Positions 6,843 to 8,260 of a DNA stretch of 8,260 nt are shown piece by piece. The stretch is from JBCBDX01 sp039815825 (GTDB lineage Bacteria > Pseudomonadota > Alphaproteobacteria > Rhizobiales > Rhizobiaceae), in NCBI GenBank assembly GCA_039815825.1, contig JBCBYO010000058.1, positions 1-8,260 on the forward strand. The letters are read 5' to 3'. The position numbers and the translations under genes were made by a program. Below the pieces are notes generated by a model. It ran no database searches, was not told the origin of the DNA, and worked only from the letters and a program-made list of their open reading frames with translations. Every line of letters begins with the position of its first letter. Position 1 is the stretch's first letter.

Positions 6843-7679
6843 CTAGTTCTTATTCCTTTCTTTTAATTTAAATCCGTCGTGGGTGCGCACGACTTGCAAG
6901 GCGACGGCGGCTGCATTTGAAACGTTCAGAGACTTGATGGCCCCTGGCATGTCGAGGCGCGCCAAATTGGTCACGGTTTCTCGACTTTTTTGGCGCAAGC
7001 CTTTGCCCTCGGCCCCCATCACGAGCGCTACTTTGGAACTGCTAACGGTATGTTGGAGATCCCGTGGCCCTTCAGAATCGAGGCCTATGGTTTGGTATCC
7101 GCGCTCGTTGATCGCTTGTATGGCATTGGCGAGGTTGCGAACGGTGACATATTTGATGTGTTCCAACCCACCGGACGCCACTTTTGCTAAGACGCCTGAT
7201 TCGCCCGGACTGTGGCGGGCCGTTGTGATAATTGCGCCTGCTCCCATAGCCACTGCAGAACGGATGATTGCACCAACATTGTGGGGGTCCGTAACTTGGT
7301 CCAGCAGAAGGAGCAGATTGTCTTGCCAGCAGTCTTCGAGGGTATACGTTTGGAGCGGTTCGGTTTCTAACAAGACGCCTTGATGGACGGCATCACCGCC
7401 CAGTTTCTTGTCAATCTCTTTTGGGTGCACGTTGTTGATGGTGAGCATCGAACTTTCGGGTATTTGATCCCCAAGCTTACCAAGCGCGTTTTCGCTGGCC
7501 CACAGCACATGATTCGAACGGGCGGGGTTCTTCAGCGCGTTTTCCACTGCATGCAGACCAAATAACCAAATGCGCCCTTCCGATGGTTGGTTCGAGCCAG
7601 ACTGAAAGGTGCCGCTCTTTTTCGCTTGTTCTCGATGCTTTCGCCGCAGGGTCGCATAATGGGTGTCTTGCTTGCTCAT
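6843..7679 (-). CDS. rlmB: 23S rRNA (guanosine-2'-O-)-methyltransferase RlmB
   Basis: A 278-residue SPOUT (TrmH-family) enzyme that 2'-O-methylates G2251 (E. coli numbering) in the peptidyl-transferase P loop of 23S rRNA, using S-adenosylmethionine. After a basic N-terminal extension (LRRKHREQAKK, residues 11-21) comes the L30e-like RNA-binding domain (LFGLHAVENAL, 39-49, to about 108). The three SPOUT motifs follow: LDQVTDPHNVGAIIRSA (126-142, catalytic Asn134), MGAEGKGLR (221-229) and MPGAIKSLNVSNAAAVAL (244-261, the knot). It is longer than the E. coli protein (about 245) because of the extension. The ATG at 7679 gives a start close before the extension. The frame stays open to 7913 only because it runs antisense through tRNA-Tyr. 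The Shine-Dalgarno is weak (AAAGAG). It heads a unit with the two GT-C genes. Confidence 0.93.
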   Translation of the reverse strand: MSKQDTHYATLRRKHREQAKKSGTFQSGSNQPSEGRIWLFGLHAVENALKNPARSNHVLWASENALGKLGDQIPESSMLTINNVHPKEIDKKLGGDAVHQGVLLETEPLQTYTLEDCWQDNLLLLLDQVTDPHNVGAIIRSAVAMGAGAIITTARHSPGESGVLAKVASGGLEHIKYVTVRNLANAIQAINERGYQTIGLDSEGPRDLQHTVSSSKVALVMGAEGKGLRQKSRETVTNLARLDMPGAIKSLNVSNAAAVALQVVRTHDGFKLKERNKN

Positions 7680-7821
7680 AACGCTCTTTATCTTGGCAAC
7701 TAAAAGGATGCGAGATGTGTTTTTGCGCATTGAGCGTAAAGTGCTGTGTTGACTTGGCAGTTTGGCGTCGTCATAAGGCGCGCCTGTGCCGCCTTGCGGT
7801 ACTGACCATCCGGTGTCTTTT
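7680..7821. promoter_or_regulatory. Divergent promoter region between rlmB and the tRNA-tuf unit
   Basis: About 140 bases separate the rlmB start from tRNA-Tyr. It must drive rlmB leftward and the tRNA genes rightward. The rightward promoter is clear and listed separately. For rlmB the best minus-strand candidate, TTTACG, 17 bases, then CATCTC, is poor, so I mark no position. Confidence 0.45.
7749..7777 (+). promoter_or_regulatory. Sigma-70-type promoter of the tRNA-Tyr/tRNA-Gly/tuf unit
   Basis: TTGACT (7749-7754, 5 of 6 to consensus) is separated by 17 bases from CATAAG (7772-7777, 4 of 6, with the central ATAA kept). The bases after the -10 are GCGCGCC, a GC-rich discriminator of the type found in stringently controlled stable-RNA promoters. 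The predicted start lies about 40 bases before tRNA-Tyr, which fits a short pre-tRNA leader. Stringent control is inferred from the discriminator only. Confidence 0.65.
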
Positions 7822-7906
7822 GGGGGAATGTCCCGAGCGGCAAAGGGGGCGGACTGTAAATCCGCTGCGTAATGCTTCGTAGGTTCGAGTCCTACTTCCC
7901 CCACCA
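7822..7906 (+). tRNA. tRNA-Tyr (anticodon GUA)
   Basis: An 85-base class II tRNA with encoded CCA. The acceptor stem is GGGGGAA (7822-7828) with TTCCCCC (7896-7902), discriminator A and CCA at 7904-7906. The anticodon arm is GCGGA / CTGTAAA / TCCGC with GTA at 7856-7858. A long variable arm (about 7866-7878) is followed by the T arm GTAGG / TTCGAGT / CCTAC. It reads UAU and UAC. Confidence 0.97.
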
Positions 7907-7946
7907 TCGGCACCTATGGTCTAATCGCATGCCAAAATATCGGCAC

Positions 7947-8020
7947 GCGGGTATGGTGAAATGGTATCACACGAGCCTTCCAAGCTCTTGGTGCGGGTTC
8001 GATTCCCGCTACCCGCTCCA
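7947..8020 (+). tRNA. tRNA-Gly (anticodon UCC)
   Basis: A 74-base tRNA with encoded CCA. The acceptor stem is GCGGGTA (7947-7953) with TACCCGC (8010-8016), discriminator T and CCA at 8018-8020. The D stem is GTGA/TCAC. The anticodon loop CTTCCAA has TCC at 7979-7981. The T arm is GCGGG / TTCGATT / CCCGC. The outermost anticodon-stem pair (C7972 with T7988) is mismatched. It reads GGA and GGG. It lies 40 bases after tRNA-Tyr and 136 before tuf, so all three are probably one transcript. Confidence 0.97.
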
Positions 8021-8156
8021 ACCATCCCAATGAGAGCTGCAGAGTCGTGTTGTGTGTCGATTGGTCTTGCACATGTGCTTCAAGTGACCTATGTGCGCGC
8101 CCGACAAGGCCTGCCTTGGATCTAAACAACCATTTCACACACGACAGGATATAAAA
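8021..8156 (+). promoter_or_regulatory. tuf leader with potential RNA structure and ribosome site
   Basis: This is the non-coding stretch between tRNA-Gly and tuf. AGGA at 8146-8149 is the ribosome site, 7 bases before the ATG. GTCGTGTTGTG (8044-8054) can pair with CACACACGAC (8136-8145) apart from one bulged T, and the right arm touches the AGGA. Inside, GCACAT (8069-8074) pairs with ATGTGC (8091-8096), and CAAGG (8104-8108) with CCTTG (8113-8117). There is also a weak promoter-like pair, TTGCAC (8067-8072), 17 bases, TATGTG (8090-8095), which could give tuf its own transcript. No terminator is seen after the tRNAs. Confidence 0.4.
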
Positions 8157-8260
8157 ATGGCCAAGGAAAAGTTTGAGCGCAATAAGCCTCACGTGAACAT
8201 CGGCACGATTGGTCACGTTGACCATGGCAAGACGTCATTGACGGCTGCGATCACGAAGTT
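8157..8260 (+). CDS. tuf: Elongation factor Tu (partial, 5' end)
   Basis: The first 34 codons of EF-Tu, the GTPase that brings aminoacyl-tRNA to the ribosome; the gene runs off the right edge. It starts [19 protein letters not shown], followed by the GTP-binding P-loop GHVDHGKT (residues 19-26) and SLTAAITK. Ser27 stands where many bacteria have threonine; I associate this form with Hyphomicrobiales. The ATG at 8157 has AGGA 7 bases upstream. Its position after tRNA-Tyr and tRNA-Gly is a known arrangement for tuf in Proteobacteria. Confidence 0.97.

Noticed and set aside
7680..7913. A 78-residue N-terminal extension of RlmB
   Set aside because: It is the antisense of tRNA-Tyr (the VGEVGLEPTKHYAADLQSAPF type of artefact) plus the promoter region; the family start fits the ATG at 7679.
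8069..8078. The perfect 10-base palindrome GCACATGTGC as a regulator binding site
   Set aside because: It is short and single, and is better explained as part of the leader hairpin; I found no second copy.
7914..8225. A minus-strand frame of about 100 residues over tRNA-Gly and the tuf start
   Set aside because: It contains the antisense tRNA artefact RVAGIEPAPRAWKARVIPF and lies opposite tRNA-Gly and tuf; there is no ribosome site.

Overview
The window looks like a chromosomal segment of an alphaproteobacterium, most likely from or near the Hyphomicrobiales (Rhizobiales). The evidence is the block rlmB / tRNA-Tyr / tRNA-Gly / tuf, an EF-Tu N-terminus with the P-loop variant [16 protein letters not shown] that I associate with that order, and moderate GC coding sequence. 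Genus cannot be decided. I see no phage, transposon, CRISPR array or other mobile element. Most of the window is housekeeping or envelope genes; I found no clear new defence or biosynthetic system.

Layout. (1) Positions 1-1615, minus strand: a compact cluster read right to left. It starts with a 105-residue protein resembling only the N-terminal part of a PhnM-type amidohydrolase. This overlaps a major facilitator transporter by 4 bases (ATGA). A third reading frame begins just after the transporter and runs off the left edge. (2) 1616-1893: a divergent intergenic region. (3) 1894-3031, plus strand: gloB (hydroxyacylglutathione hydrolase) followed by a small two-helix membrane protein. (4) 3030-3735, minus strand: a YiaD-like lipoprotein with a glycine zipper and an OmpA peptidoglycan-binding domain. 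It ends in a rho-independent terminator that abuts the stop codon of the convergent small membrane gene. (5) 3843-7679, minus strand: rlmB followed by two tandem paralogous polytopic membrane proteins of GT-C glycosyltransferase type. The paralogues align without gaps for almost 500 residues and are joined by a TGATG overlap. (6) 7749-8260, plus strand: a strong-looking promoter with a GC-rich discriminator, tRNA-Tyr(GUA), tRNA-Gly(UCC), a structured leader and the start of tuf.

How the genes relate. The right end is translation apparatus, with divergent units for 23S rRNA methylation and for tRNA/EF-Tu supply. The rlmB unit appears to continue into two membrane proteins probably concerned with surface glycoconjugates, an odd pairing with no obvious functional link. 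GloB completes methylglyoxal detoxification; its small membrane neighbour has no assignable role. The lipoprotein anchors outer membrane and peptidoglycan.

Several genes have long in-frame extensions from TTG codons or from reading antisense through tRNA genes. I chose starts by Shine-Dalgarno sites, stop/start overlaps, signal peptide position and paralogue alignment.
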